A stretch of 61,420 nt of DNA, from contig JALWFE010000004.1 in NCBI GenBank assembly GCA_027039975.1, forward strand, positions 1 to 61,420, written 5' to 3'. The position numbers were made by a program, and so were the translations under genes. A model generated the notes under the pieces. That model was not told the origin of the DNA. It did not search any database and saw nothing but the letters and a program-made list of their open reading frames with translations. The DNA is from Flavobacteriales bacterium (GTDB lineage: Bacteria > Bacteroidota > Bacteroidia > Flavobacteriales > Flavobacteriaceae). Below, in pieces: positions 35,113 through 44,483 of this stretch. Numbering within the stretch: position 1 is the stretch's first letter; every line of letters begins with the position of its first letter.

Positions 35113-37029
35113 TCAAGAATATTCAAATCGTAAACGTACCTGCTCCAAACTTTCTTTTGACCCTACAAAGGTTAGAATATCACCGGGACGTAATTGTGTG
35201 TAACCGTGTGTGATAACCGTATTGCCGCGCCGCTTGAGCGAAAGAATGATAACATCTTGTGGCAAATGCAAATCACGGATACGCAAACCGACCAAATCCG
35301 GATTGCGGACTTCCACATCGATAGTATCTTGATTTTCATCAAAACCGAGTAAAATATTAGTCGCTTCGGGTGCTCTGACCATGTGATCCAACAGGTTGAC
35401 CATAGCCGCCGTCGGTTCTATCACTTGCACACCGATTTCCCTGAATTTTTGGGCATACGAACCACTTTCCAGCCGTGTTATCATATTAGGTGAACCGATA
35501 GTTTCGTAAAGCCATTCGGCAATTTCATAGTTTTTTTCGTCATCAGGATAAAGCAAAACCACCGTATCGGGATTACCTAAATCCAATTTGGCAATATTTT
35601 CTTTGTTATAATCGGAAACTTGTAGAATTTCAATATCTTTTATATTATGTTCTTTTTGGGTTGTAACGATTTTGACCGACCATTCATTTTGTTTCAGTAA
35701 GCGTGCCAATGCCAGCGAAATACTGTCCAAACTGAAAATCACGGCTTTATGTTGTGGACTTGACGGTTTAAATTCCTGTTTTTGGTGCGCTTCGCCTGCG
35801 TATTTAATCGCCCACTTGAATACAGGGGGACCGATGATTTGGTTTAAAACGATAATAGCGATAATGATCGTTTCAAATTCGTGTCCCCAACTTGGAAAAG
35901 TTTCAGAAACCATAGTTGTCAAACCGATAGCCACACCAGCTTGTGTGATATAAGGCATCCAAGCAATTTTGGCATATTTTAAATCGTCTTTTGCCGCCCA
36001 GGTTCCGATAAGTCCGCCTAAAATTAACGACAAAAGCCTGACACCGAATAAAATAAGAGCAATTTCTACAACATTAATTAAAATTTGTAATGATAAAGAA
36101 TTTCCGGTCAAAGTAAAAAAGATAATGTAAATATACGGACTAATCCTGTTGATAATTTCTTCAAATTCATGATTGTAACCCGTGTAATTGGTAACATAAA
36201 AGCTGGCAATAATAGCAATCAACAAAGCTTCCAATTCAAAATGATGTCCTGTCAGCTCCGCTTGATATCCGACCCAATGATTAAGCAGGTATATACTGTA
36301 TCCGGTTAAAACAATGAAGATTGCTTTAATATTGACATGCAAATTTGTCCATAATAAAAATTGCAAAATTTTACCGTAAATAAATCCGACAATGACCGAC
36401 ACCAAGATTTCAAGCAAAAGTACTATCAAAAAACTCAAATTAAGCGGCTCTCCGTTGACAATTGTTTTGACAATAGCAAAACTTATGGCAAACAAGATAA
36501 TAACCAATACATCGATAACCACCGTAACTCCCATAGCCGTTTTAACAAAAGGACCGCGCGCCCGCATTTCGTTGATGATAGCAATGGCAGAAGATGGTGA
36601 ACGTGCTACAAAAATAGTCCCGAATAACATAGCTATTGCAATACGGATATTTGTATCAAACCCGGACATAAACGGGATATATCCAGACATATAATAGACA
36701 AAAATGCTACTGGCTAAAAACGTTACACCGAGTTGGGAAATAGTCATCCATTTGATACTGTTCAAACGGCTACGCAATTCTTCCAAATGTAACTCGGCAC
36801 CGGCAGAAAAAGCAATGATAGCCAAAGCTATTTCGTTTAAAAAATTGAGTTTGGATAAAGCCGTTCCGGGTATAAATCCTAAAAAGGAGCTGCCGGCCAA
36901 TATACCGGTCAAAATCAAACCGGTTATCAACGGAAAATGAATTTTCTTTTGAAAAAACTTGGCTATTTGATAAGCCGCAATAGAGACAATAAAAAATCCG
37001 GTTAAATATTTGAAAAAGTTTATATCCAT
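35113..37029 (-). CDS. CPA2-family cation/proton antiporter with RCK (TrkA) tail
   Basis: A 638-residue protein. Residues about 1-400 have 12 or so membrane helices of the Na+/H+ exchanger fold (PLITGLILTGILAG, LNEIALAIIAFSAGAELHLEEL, FVARSPSSAIAIINEM). Residues about 410-525 form an RCK-N-type nucleotide domain (KAVIFSLDSISLALARLL). Residues about 540-638 form an RCK-C domain (DLVGLRIRDLHLPQDVIIL). It probably exchanges K+ or Na+ for protons and is gated by a ligand. The start at 37029 follows an AGGA; ATG 37044 and a TTG at 37053 are upstream but lie at or inside the promoter. Confidence 0.88.
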   Translation of the reverse strand: MDINFFKYLTGFFIVSIAAYQIAKFFQKKIHFPLITGLILTGILAGSSFLGFIPGTALSKLNFLNEIALAIIAFSAGAELHLEELRSRLNSIKWMTISQLGVTFLASSIFVYYMSGYIPFMSGFDTNIRIAIAMLFGTIFVARSPSSAIAIINEMRARGPFVKTAMGVTVVIDVLVIILFAISFAIVKTIVNGEPLNLSFLIVLLLEILVSVIVGFIYGKILQFLLWTNLHVNIKAIFIVLTGYSIYLLNHWVGYQAELTGHHFELEALLIAIIASFYVTNYTGYNHEFEEIINRISPYIYIIFFTLTGNSLSLQILINVVEIALILFGVRLLSLILGGLIGTWAAKDDLKYAKIAWMPYITQAGVAIGLTTMVSETFPSWGHEFETIIIAIIVLNQIIGPPVFKWAIKYAGEAHQKQEFKPSSPQHKAVIFSLDSISLALARLLKQNEWSVKIVTTQKEHNIKDIEILQVSDYNKENIAKLDLGNPDTVVLLYPDDEKNYEIAEWLYETIGSPNMITRLESGSYAQKFREIGVQVIEPTAAMVNLLDHMVRAPEATNILLGFDENQDTIDVEVRNPDLVGLRIRDLHLPQDVIILSLKRRGNTVITHGYTQLRPGDILTFVGSKESLEQVRLRFEYS

Positions 37030-37050
37030 AAATCCTGCTTTCATATCTGA

Positions 37051-37058
37051 CAAAAATA
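37051..37058 (-). promoter_or_regulatory. -7 box TATTTTTG of the antiporter
   Basis: Exact TAnnTTTG. It overlaps the upstream TTG start candidate and so supports the start at 37029. Confidence 0.55.
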
Positions 37059-37256
37059 AGCTTTTTGTTTTAATTACACATCCTGTTATTTCAGACTAAT
37101 AACGCTTGCACATCCAATATAATCTTTTTCTAATTGAATTTTTTTGTAGGGAATTACTATAATTTACAAAGTTTTATGTTTTTTACCGGTTTCATAATAT
37201 TACATTAATTCCTAGGAAAAATGTTGGTACAAATGTATAAACCTTATAATTTTTTA

Positions 37257-37264
37257 TAACTTTG
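37257..37264 (+). promoter_or_regulatory. -7 box TAACTTTG, candidate promoter of block 1
   Basis: Exact TAnnTTTG 105 bases before ATG 37369, which would leave a leader of nearly 100 bases, much longer than elsewhere in the window. Confidence 0.45.
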
Positions 37265-37284
37265 TTATGACAAGAATTGATTCC

Positions 37285-37298
37285 ATTTGTTAACAAAT
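37285..37298. promoter_or_regulatory. Perfect 14-base palindrome ATTTGTTAACAAAT
   Basis: Symmetric site just downstream of the candidate promoter; a possible repressor operator for the carbohydrate block. Confidence 0.4.
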
Positions 37299-37368
37299 TA
37301 AAAAAGTACAAAACAAAAGGCACAATTATTGCAAAACCGAATTTATTAGTAACATACAAGTATTAAAT

Positions 37369-39156
37369 ATGAAGATAAGCAAAGTTTTTTCAAATCCTAA
37401 AATCTACACATTTTTATTGTTGAGTGTATTTTATTTTTCTTGTGCGCAAAAACAAATAAATCTTAAAAACAAGCCGGTTAATCTGATAGATTACAGCCGG
37501 TTGGACAGTATAATGCACCTAAAGGAATATGGCAGTATTTCTTATTTGGATGACAAGCGAGGAAAAGAATCGGTTTTGGTGGTAAAAACCGTCAAACAAC
37601 CGCGATTTATCTATAAATTATCAGAAGCATTGCCATTGAAAGGTAAAAAGAATTTTAAAAAAGGACAGGTGTTTTTATTGACTTTTGATGCCAAAAGTTT
37701 GAAATCGAGTCTGGAAACTGGTGAAGCCAAAGTCAATTGGCAATTGAGACAGGCGCTTTCCCACAGGCATGATTTGAAATTTACAAACAGTTTGGTACCG
37801 GAGTGGAAAACTTACTACGTACCTTTTGAAACAACCATTGATGTGGACCCCGGAAGTTTTGCGTTGGTACTTCAATACGGTTACCGGCCGCAAGAATTTT
37901 TAATCAAAAATATCCGTTTTTTAGCCTATCCCGGAGGAACGGACATTAATACTTTACCCAAAACAAAAATCACCTACAAAGGTATGGAAAAAGATGCCGG
38001 TTGGCGTCAAAAGGCATTAAAAAGAATAGAAAAAATCCGGAAAACGGATTTTACGGTTAAATTTATACACAAAGGTAAACCTCTTTCAAATGCCAAAGTA
38101 AAAATTGAATTAATCAAACACGATTTTGATTTCGGAGCGACTATCAGCTCGAAGGATGTTGTCAACAACACACTTGCTTACCAAAAATTGAAAGAATATT
38201 TCGACATCTGTGTTTTTGAAAACGACCTGAAAATCAGACAATGGCAGCAACCCAAACGCCGGGCAATGACTTTAAAAGCTTTGGATATTCTCAAACTAGA
38301 CGGTCTTAAAGTCAAAGGACACGTATTGATATGGCCGGGTTTTAAATATATGCCTAAAAAAATAAAACAAAATCAAGATAATCCCGAGTTGGTCAAAAAA
38401 ATCATTTTAAACCACGTTAGAGGTATTTTACGTAAGACCAAAGGCAAAATCGATATTTGGGATGTTGTCAACGAGGCTTATACCAACAAGGATTTACAAC
38501 GGATTACCGGTTCGGAAAAAATACTGTATCAAGGTTTTAGAATCGTTAAGAAAATGCAACCCGGTGCCAAAAGGTTTGCCAATGAATACGGTATTATCAG
38601 CCAAGGCGGTATTAACCGTGAAAAACAAAAATGGTATTATAAATTTATTAAGCGTCTGGACAATAGAACCGGTGGTTTGGTCGATGGTATCGGTATTCAA
38701 AGTCATATCGGAAACGATTTGACATCACCTGAAAGAATTTTGGAAATTTTAGATTATTATGCCAAATTGGATAAAGAAATCAGTATATCCGAATTTACTT
38801 TGGATGTTAAGGACCCTGAATTACGAGAACAATATACCCGTGATTTTATGATTGCAGCTTTCAGTCATCCCAGTGTCACCCAATTTATCTTTTGGGGTAT
38901 GATCAGAAACAAAAAAGAAAAAGTGGATTTGTTTAACCCTGACGGCACACCGGGGGCTATGGGACGGGCCTTTTTAGATTTGACTCAAAATGTTTGGACT
39001 ACCAAGACAGAAACTCAAACCGATAAAAGAGGTAAACTGAAAACCAGAGGATTTTATGGTATATATCAGTACCAAATTGAAGTAAATGGTAAGACATATA
39101 AAGGTATATTGAATGTAACACGGGATAACACCGATTTTGACATAAATCTATACTGA
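37369..39156 (+). CDS. GH10-family glycoside hydrolase lipoprotein
   Basis: A 595-residue lipoprotein (FYFSCAQKQ). Residues about 30-205 form a beta-rich, carbohydrate-binding-like module. The GH10 TIM barrel spans about 215-530: FDFGATISSKDVVNN, then KGHVLIWPG. The acid/base Glu369 is in WDVVNEAY, GIGIQSHIG follows, and the nucleophile Glu475 is in ISISEFTLDV. GH10 enzymes are endo-beta-1,4-xylanases, some acting on related beta-linked chains. A short beta domain ends the protein. It opens a block with a sulfatase 21 bases downstream, so the natural chain may be sulfated. Confidence 0.9.
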   Translation: MKISKVFSNPKIYTFLLLSVFYFSCAQKQINLKNKPVNLIDYSRLDSIMHLKEYGSISYLDDKRGKESVLVVKTVKQPRFIYKLSEALPLKGKKNFKKGQVFLLTFDAKSLKSSLETGEAKVNWQLRQALSHRHDLKFTNSLVPEWKTYYVPFETTIDVDPGSFALVLQYGYRPQEFLIKNIRFLAYPGGTDINTLPKTKITYKGMEKDAGWRQKALKRIEKIRKTDFTVKFIHKGKPLSNAKVKIELIKHDFDFGATISSKDVVNNTLAYQKLKEYFDICVFENDLKIRQWQQPKRRAMTLKALDILKLDGLKVKGHVLIWPGFKYMPKKIKQNQDNPELVKKIILNHVRGILRKTKGKIDIWDVVNEAYTNKDLQRITGSEKILYQGFRIVKKMQPGAKRFANEYGIISQGGINREKQKWYYKFIKRLDNRTGGLVDGIGIQSHIGNDLTSPERILEILDYYAKLDKEISISEFTLDVKDPELREQYTRDFMIAAFSHPSVTQFIFWGMIRNKKEKVDLFNPDGTPGAMGRAFLDLTQNVWTTKTETQTDKRGKLKTRGFYGIYQYQIEVNGKTYKGILNVTRDNTDFDINLY

Positions 39157-39177
39157 TCAAATTTTTAAATTAATCCT

Positions 39178-40872
39178 GTGAAAAAAATATTCGGATATAT
39201 TATCTACGGCTTAACCGGGAGTATACTTTTGTTTGCTTGTCAAGCGACAAAAAATACCAAAAAAGAGGAAAAAGTTATAAAACCAAACATAGTTTGGATT
39301 GTAACGGAGGACCTAAGCCCGTTATTATCATTTTATGGCGACCATACCGCCAAGACTCCGCATTTGGACGATTTGGCCAAAGAAAGTATGATTTACGACA
39401 ATGCTTATACTACGGTTGGGGTTTGTGCACCTAGCCGTTCATCTATCATTACCGGTATGTATCCAACGAGCATCGGCACGATTCACATGCGAACCGGTAA
39501 AGATGTGTTCGGTTGGGGCAAACGGGTTTATTTGGACAGCACAGAGGTTAATATCCGTGATTTGTCAGGCAAAAAAATCAGGCAATATTCGGCCGTTATT
39601 CCCGGAAATGTCAAATGTTTTACGGAATATTTACGAAAAAACGGTTATTACTGTACCAACAATCCAAAAACCGATTACCAATTTGCCGCACCGCTTACGG
39701 CTTGGGACGAAAATTCGTGGCATGCCCACTGGAAACACCGTCCGGGAGATAAACCTTTTTTTGCCGTATTTAATATCGGTGACACCCATGAAAGCCGTTT
39801 ATGGCGGAATGAAAATTTACCGTTGACCGTTTCACCGGATTCGGTTCCCGTACCACCTTTTTTACCGGACAATGCCGTTACGCGGGAAAGTGTAGCCCGT
39901 ATGTATAGCAATGTGGAATTAATGGACAAAAAAGTGGGGATATTAATTAAAGAACTCAAAGATGCCGGCCTTTATGACAGTACCATTATATTCTTTTACA
40001 GTGACCACGGTGGTCCTTTACCGCGGGAAAAACGCGAAATATATGATACCGGTCTGAAAGTGCCTTTTTTGGTCAAAGATATCAACAGCCGTCACAAAGG
40101 CAGAACTGACCGGATGATTTCATTTGTCGATTTGGCACCTACGGTTTTAAGTTTAACTCATACACCTATCCCCGATTATATGGAAGGAAAAGCATTTTTG
40201 GGTGATACTCAAGCCCCGCCGCGGCAGTTTATTTACGGCTCGTCCGACCGTTTTGACGAATATAGTGACCGTATCCGTTCGGCGAGAAACAAACGGTATC
40301 TGTATGTCAGAAATGATTATCCCCAACTGCCCAAATATAAAGACATTCACTACCGGAAAAAGATTCCTATGATGCCGGAATTTTTAAGATTACATAGGGA
40401 AGGCAAACTCAATCCTGTGCAAGAGTCTTGGTTTCAAACCAAAACGGTCGAAGAACTGTATGACTGTCAAAAAGATCCTTATCAATTACATGATATATCA
40501 AACCAACCGGGATGCAAGGCTATTTTAGAAGAAATGCGACAGGCACTGAAACAGCATTTTGATGGTAAAAAAGATTACGGTAAAATACCCGAATCCGAAT
40601 TAATTTCCCTAATGTGGCCCGGTTACAAGCAACCCGTTACGCAACCTGTCCGTATTGAAAAAAAGAATGGTAAATATTATTTGAGTTGCCCCGACAAAGA
40701 TGCTTCCATTGCTTATTTGATAACGGAACAACCGGTTAAAAAAACGGATTTCGATGCCCGTTGGCAGGTATATTATAAACCATTAAAGCTTAAAAAAGGG
40801 CAATTTTTAACAGCTATTGCACAAAGAATAGGATATAAAGAAAGTAAACTGACAAGTAAAAAAGAGCAATAA
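39178..40872 (+). CDS. S1-family sulfatase lipoprotein (CAPSR type)
   Basis: A 564-residue formylglycine sulfatase with a GTG start. The lipoprotein signal ends LLFACQAT. The metal motif IVWIVTEDLSPLLSFYG is followed by the sulfatase signature GVCAPSRSSIITGMYP with Cys83, which a maturing enzyme must oxidise. FFYSDHGGPLPREK carries further metal ligands. The C-terminal lobe has VEELYDCQKDPYQLHDIS. It resembles heparan-N-sulfatase-like S1 subfamilies, but the substrate is not determined. It follows GH10 with a 21-base gap and is likely co-transcribed. Confidence 0.92.
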   Translation: MKKIFGYIIYGLTGSILLFACQATKNTKKEEKVIKPNIVWIVTEDLSPLLSFYGDHTAKTPHLDDLAKESMIYDNAYTTVGVCAPSRSSIITGMYPTSIGTIHMRTGKDVFGWGKRVYLDSTEVNIRDLSGKKIRQYSAVIPGNVKCFTEYLRKNGYYCTNNPKTDYQFAAPLTAWDENSWHAHWKHRPGDKPFFAVFNIGDTHESRLWRNENLPLTVSPDSVPVPPFLPDNAVTRESVARMYSNVELMDKKVGILIKELKDAGLYDSTIIFFYSDHGGPLPREKREIYDTGLKVPFLVKDINSRHKGRTDRMISFVDLAPTVLSLTHTPIPDYMEGKAFLGDTQAPPRQFIYGSSDRFDEYSDRIRSARNKRYLYVRNDYPQLPKYKDIHYRKKIPMMPEFLRLHREGKLNPVQESWFQTKTVEELYDCQKDPYQLHDISNQPGCKAILEEMRQALKQHFDGKKDYGKIPESELISLMWPGYKQPVTQPVRIEKKNGKYYLSCPDKDASIAYLITEQPVKKTDFDARWQVYYKPLKLKKGQFLTAIAQRIGYKESKLTSKKEQ

Positions 40873-41064
40873 AAAAACAAACCGGAAACCGCATATTTAA
40901 CCGGAAAACGATAAAACATTATAAAAAAAATGTAAAATTTTTAAAAATAAATACAATTTAGTTTTATTTTGATAAAAATCAATAAAAAAAGAGCTTATCT
41001 AACCCTAATTTAGAGCTTTATTTCAGATTTATTATCATCTTTGTATTAGCAAAAAAAACAAATT

Positions 41065-41424
41065 ATGAAAAAGGTAGTATTAATAAGTTTAGTCTTTTTA
41101 ATCGGTTTTGTATTTTCAGGTAATGCACAATCGAAAAAGGTGAATCAAAAAATTAACGAAAAAATTGAAAAAATCAACCGGCAAATTATAGCTTCCAATC
41201 CCGAAGCCGCTTTGACAAATGAACAAAGAGAAAAGATTTACGAATTATTATTAGGTTTAAGAAAAAAAATCAAAGAACTCAAAAAGGAGCATAAAGGAGA
41301 TGATAATTTGAAAGAATTGATTAAAGCTGAAAGAAAAAAAGTAAATAAAATTATTTTTAATAAAATCTTAACGCCTGAACAAAAAAAGGCACGAAGAGCG
41401 ACAAAAAGAAAAAATAAAAAATAA
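41065..41424 (+). CDS. Small basic exported helical protein, Spy/CpxP-like in style
   Basis: A 119-residue protein: signal peptide (MKKVVLISLVFLIGFVFSGNAQS), then about 95 residues of charged helix (INEKIEKINRQIIASNPEAA, ELLLGLRKKIKELKKEH). It ends with LTPEQKKARRATKRKNKK. The LTPEQ motif and the high Lys/Glu content recall periplasmic Spy-like chaperones, but I see no firm family match. It lies between a sulfatase and a T9SS protein and starts 26 bases upstream of the latter's ATG. Confidence 0.7.
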   Translation: MKKVVLISLVFLIGFVFSGNAQSKKVNQKINEKIEKINRQIIASNPEAALTNEQREKIYELLLGLRKKIKELKKEHKGDDNLKELIKAERKKVNKIIFNKILTPEQKKARRATKRKNKK

Positions 41425-41450
41425 ATTAACCCCCCAAAAAAATCAAGATT

Positions 41451-42662
41451 ATGAAAAAAATTATTCTTTCCATGGTAATGTTAAGCATATCGTTTCTCGG
41501 TATGGCTCAAACATTTGATTTTAACAATAGTGATGACGGCTGGAATATTTACACCCACTTTACAGCTACTCTCAATGCTACATATATGACATTAACTACA
41601 ACGCCGGGTGACGGCACAATTAAAAATCCTAATTTTTCAACCTTAACTGCCGGTGTTGACACCTCTGCCGGTTCGTATATCGGTATCACTTTAAAAAATA
41701 GTGACCCCAACGGACCTACTTATATGCGGGTGACTTATCCGAAACAAGGCAATGGACGTGTATATAAAAATATTGATATCACGGCAGGCGATACGGATTT
41801 TAAAACTTATTGGATTGATTTGAGCAATCCGAATTGGACGGGCACAATGGATGATATTAAAATCATTTTTAAAGCAGTAGGGAATACGGATTATATTTTA
41901 CCCACTAACTCAATTAATATTGATATTGATAAAATTGAGTTTGCCGCTCAACCTTCTACGACCGAGCAACACGTTTACGAATTTGACGTTGATAATGACA
42001 CAGAAGGTTGGCAAGCTGTTAACGGAACCATCTCAGGACCTTCCAATGGTTATTTAACTTTTACACCGGAACAAAACAAATATGCCAAAATCAAACAATT
42101 GAGCCACCACGTTGATGCTTCTCAATATTCAAGAGTGCATATCACTTTAAAAAACTTGTCAACCGACGACGATGAAATCCGTTTTATTTTTAACGGCGAT
42201 ACACAGAACATTTTGGATTTCCCGATTTCAACATCCGATGCTGATTTTGTGACGTATGATTTCGATTTAACTGCATCTACCGCTTGGGCAGGTGATGTTA
42301 TGGTAACAATTGCATTTAGAGATCCTGACAATCCGAATCAAGCCGGACAATCATCCGGAACCGGTGATTTTTTGATTGACAGAATAGAATTTACCAATCA
42401 ATCTAATGTAGATAACAAAACATTACCGTTTTTGGATATCTATCCTAATCCTGCATCGGATTATATCAAAGTACAAACTAAAAATTCGATTACAGAAATC
42501 ACCATTTACGATATTACAGGTAAAACGGTTTACAAACAACTCAATATGGACAGACCTGTGGAAATTATCGATATTTCACAATACAAATCCGGCATCTATT
42601 TGATCAAAGTCAAAGATGTGAACCGTTACAGTTCCACCCGTAAATTTGTAAAATTTAGATAG
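41451..42662 (+). CDS. T9SS-exported protein with duplicated beta-sandwich module
   Basis: A 403-residue protein with signal peptide MKKIILSMVMLSISFLGMAQ. It has two related beta-sandwich modules (about 21-165 and 170-315). Both have the pattern FDFNNSDDGW or YEFDVDNDTEGW, then a strand-rich core ending in IDIDKIEF or FLIDRIEF. A T9SS type A sorting domain follows at about 325-403 (FLDIYPNPASDYIKV, ITIYDITGKTVY, YKSGIYLIKV). The modules look like carbohydrate-binding units; no catalytic site is apparent. It probably displays sugar binding at the surface for the neighbouring enzymes. Confidence 0.85.
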   Translation: MKKIILSMVMLSISFLGMAQTFDFNNSDDGWNIYTHFTATLNATYMTLTTTPGDGTIKNPNFSTLTAGVDTSAGSYIGITLKNSDPNGPTYMRVTYPKQGNGRVYKNIDITAGDTDFKTYWIDLSNPNWTGTMDDIKIIFKAVGNTDYILPTNSINIDIDKIEFAAQPSTTEQHVYEFDVDNDTEGWQAVNGTISGPSNGYLTFTPEQNKYAKIKQLSHHVDASQYSRVHITLKNLSTDDDEIRFIFNGDTQNILDFPISTSDADFVTYDFDLTASTAWAGDVMVTIAFRDPDNPNQAGQSSGTGDFLIDRIEFTNQSNVDNKTLPFLDIYPNPASDYIKVQTKNSITEITIYDITGKTVYKQLNMDRPVEIIDISQYKSGIYLIKVKDVNRYSSTRKFVKFR

Positions 42663-42700
42663 TTTATTTTATTACCTTATTTTATTATCTTATAAAAAAA

Positions 42701-42737
42701 AGACTATTTAACATTAGCGGTTAAATGGTCTTTTTTT
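42701..42737 (+). terminator. Terminator after the duplicated-module T9SS gene
   Basis: AGACTATTTAAC pairs with GTTAAATGGTCT over about seven bases, followed by T7. It splits block 1 into two transcripts or attenuates the distal genes. Confidence 0.85.
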
Positions 42738-42809
42738 AGCTTATGCTGGATTAAAAAAGATTTTTATTATTTTTATCAAACAAATGAACTAGTATTTAAG
42801 AATCGCAAA

Positions 42810-44477
42810 ATGAAATCTTTTTTGCTCACTATCATAATATTGATACATTTCAATTCTTCTTTCGCACAAACCAATTGGCATGTTGCCGTAAACGGTTCGG
42901 ATACCAATGGGGACGGTTCTATCAATGCCCCTTTTGCCAGCTTACAAAAAGCCGGAAATATGGTGCAAGCGGGCGATACAATTTTCATTCATCAAGGCAT
43001 TTACTACAATTCGTTATTTGGCAACGGCGATATTTGGAAAGACGATAATTTACTCACTCTTAGCGCCAACGGACAACCCGGTCAATATATCGTGATTATG
43101 CCGTATCCGGGCGATCAGGTTGTCTTAAAATCCGATGCCAAGTATACTGTTTTGGTCAGAAATTCGTCTTATATTAAAATACAAGATATTGAATTTGAAG
43201 GTGTTGGAACACAAATTACACAAACCGAAGCTGAAAATGCTTGGGGATTATACAAAGATTCAATAGGTAATGTTCACGATTTGGCAGTGGAATTAGGTAT
43301 CAACATCAACGACCCGTCAATACGCGGAACCATTATCAATAAACCTATTTTATCAAACATAAAAAAACCTTCTTATTACAACGGACACGGACTGGTCTGT
43401 CTCAGATCGCATCATATCATTTTTGCCAATAACATTGTACACGATTATCCTGCTTCCGGGATGCGTTCCGACAAGAGTGATTATGTTACGATAATTCGCA
43501 ACGAAATTTACCATAATTCCTATTGGACAACCGTAGGAGTAGGGGCATTAACCATAGCCGGATCACAAGTCAGACCAACAGGTGATACAAATAACAATGT
43601 CAAAATAGAAATTCTGAAAAACTATGTGTATCATAACGAAAACCGTTTGATTTCTTGGAATCCATCCAAAGATTTTATCAATATGGTTATCGATGAGGGT
43701 AGTGGTATTTTTTTAACCCGTAATGCCGATACTTATACTAACGGGTATTTTCTCGTTGCCAATAATATTTCTAATTTCAACGGTGCTTCGGGTATTATTA
43801 TTCACAAAACGGACCGTGCTATTGTCGAATACAATACGGTTTACAAAAATGGTAATAATAACGATGGAAAAGCAGGCGGAATCGGGCTAAACAACGTTCA
43901 AGATGCCAAAGTAAGAAATAATATCGCTTATGCCAAACCCGACCACTGGGCCCTGTACAAAAACGGTGGCACACTGACAAATGTAATCGTTAATAACAAC
44001 TTGGTTTACAACGAAAACGGAAATATAAACCCTGTTCATAATTTGCCCGCAAACGCAACATATATGGAAACAGACCCGCAATTTACCGGAGCCGGTAATG
44101 ACGATTTTCACCTTTTAAATACCTCTCCGGCTATATCTTATGCGATTGTCTCTCCTTTAACAAGCGATGACTTTGAAAACAATCAACGCGATACACAACC
44201 TGATGCCGGTGCATTGGAATTTATAGTTAATCATATCAACGATAACACAAAACAAAATATACAATTGTACCCCAATCCCGTTGATGATAAAATCTATATT
44301 ACAGGTTTGAATCCGCAAAAACAAACAATGCGAATAATTGACTTGTCGGGGAAATTAATTTTCAGGCAACAAATCGTTCCTCAATCCCAAAAAATTGTCA
44401 TACCTTTAAACTTTCTAAAAACCGGTATTTATACATTAAAAATCGGCTCTGTCAGAAAGTTGTTTGTTAAAAATTAA
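42810..44477 (+). CDS. T9SS-exported right-handed beta-helix protein, polysaccharide-lyase-like
   Basis: A 555-residue protein with signal peptide MKSFLLTIIILIHFNSSFAQ. The start TNWHVAVNGSDTNGDGSINAP plus FASLQKAGNMVQAGDTIFIHQG is the usual opening of DUF1565/parallel beta-helix proteins. Helix rungs run to about residue 450 (NNIVHDYPASGMRSDKSDYV, NNISNFNGASGIIIHKTD). The T9SS sorting domain is at about 480-555 (IQLYPNPVDDKIYI, FLKTGIYTLKI). Relatives include alginate/chondroitin lyases and exo-glycosidases, and catalytic residues cannot be assigned here. Its stop is seven bases before the cytochrome gene. Confidence 0.85.
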   Translation: MKSFLLTIIILIHFNSSFAQTNWHVAVNGSDTNGDGSINAPFASLQKAGNMVQAGDTIFIHQGIYYNSLFGNGDIWKDDNLLTLSANGQPGQYIVIMPYPGDQVVLKSDAKYTVLVRNSSYIKIQDIEFEGVGTQITQTEAENAWGLYKDSIGNVHDLAVELGININDPSIRGTIINKPILSNIKKPSYYNGHGLVCLRSHHIIFANNIVHDYPASGMRSDKSDYVTIIRNEIYHNSYWTTVGVGALTIAGSQVRPTGDTNNNVKIEILKNYVYHNENRLISWNPSKDFINMVIDEGSGIFLTRNADTYTNGYFLVANNISNFNGASGIIIHKTDRAIVEYNTVYKNGNNNDGKAGGIGLNNVQDAKVRNNIAYAKPDHWALYKNGGTLTNVIVNNNLVYNENGNINPVHNLPANATYMETDPQFTGAGNDDFHLLNTSPAISYAIVSPLTSDDFENNQRDTQPDAGALEFIVNHINDNTKQNIQLYPNPVDDKIYITGLNPQKQTMRIIDLSGKLIFRQQIVPQSQKIVIPLNFLKTGIYTLKIGSVRKLFVKN

Positions 44478-44483
44478 TAAAAA

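Larger units (their letters stand above)
37059..37368. other. Divergent control region between antiporter and GH10 gene
   Basis: About 310 bases without a gene. A TAACTTTG box at 37257-37264 points toward the GH10 gene, and the perfect palindrome ATTTGTTAACAAAT at 37285-37298 lies between that box and the ATG. Confidence 0.6.
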
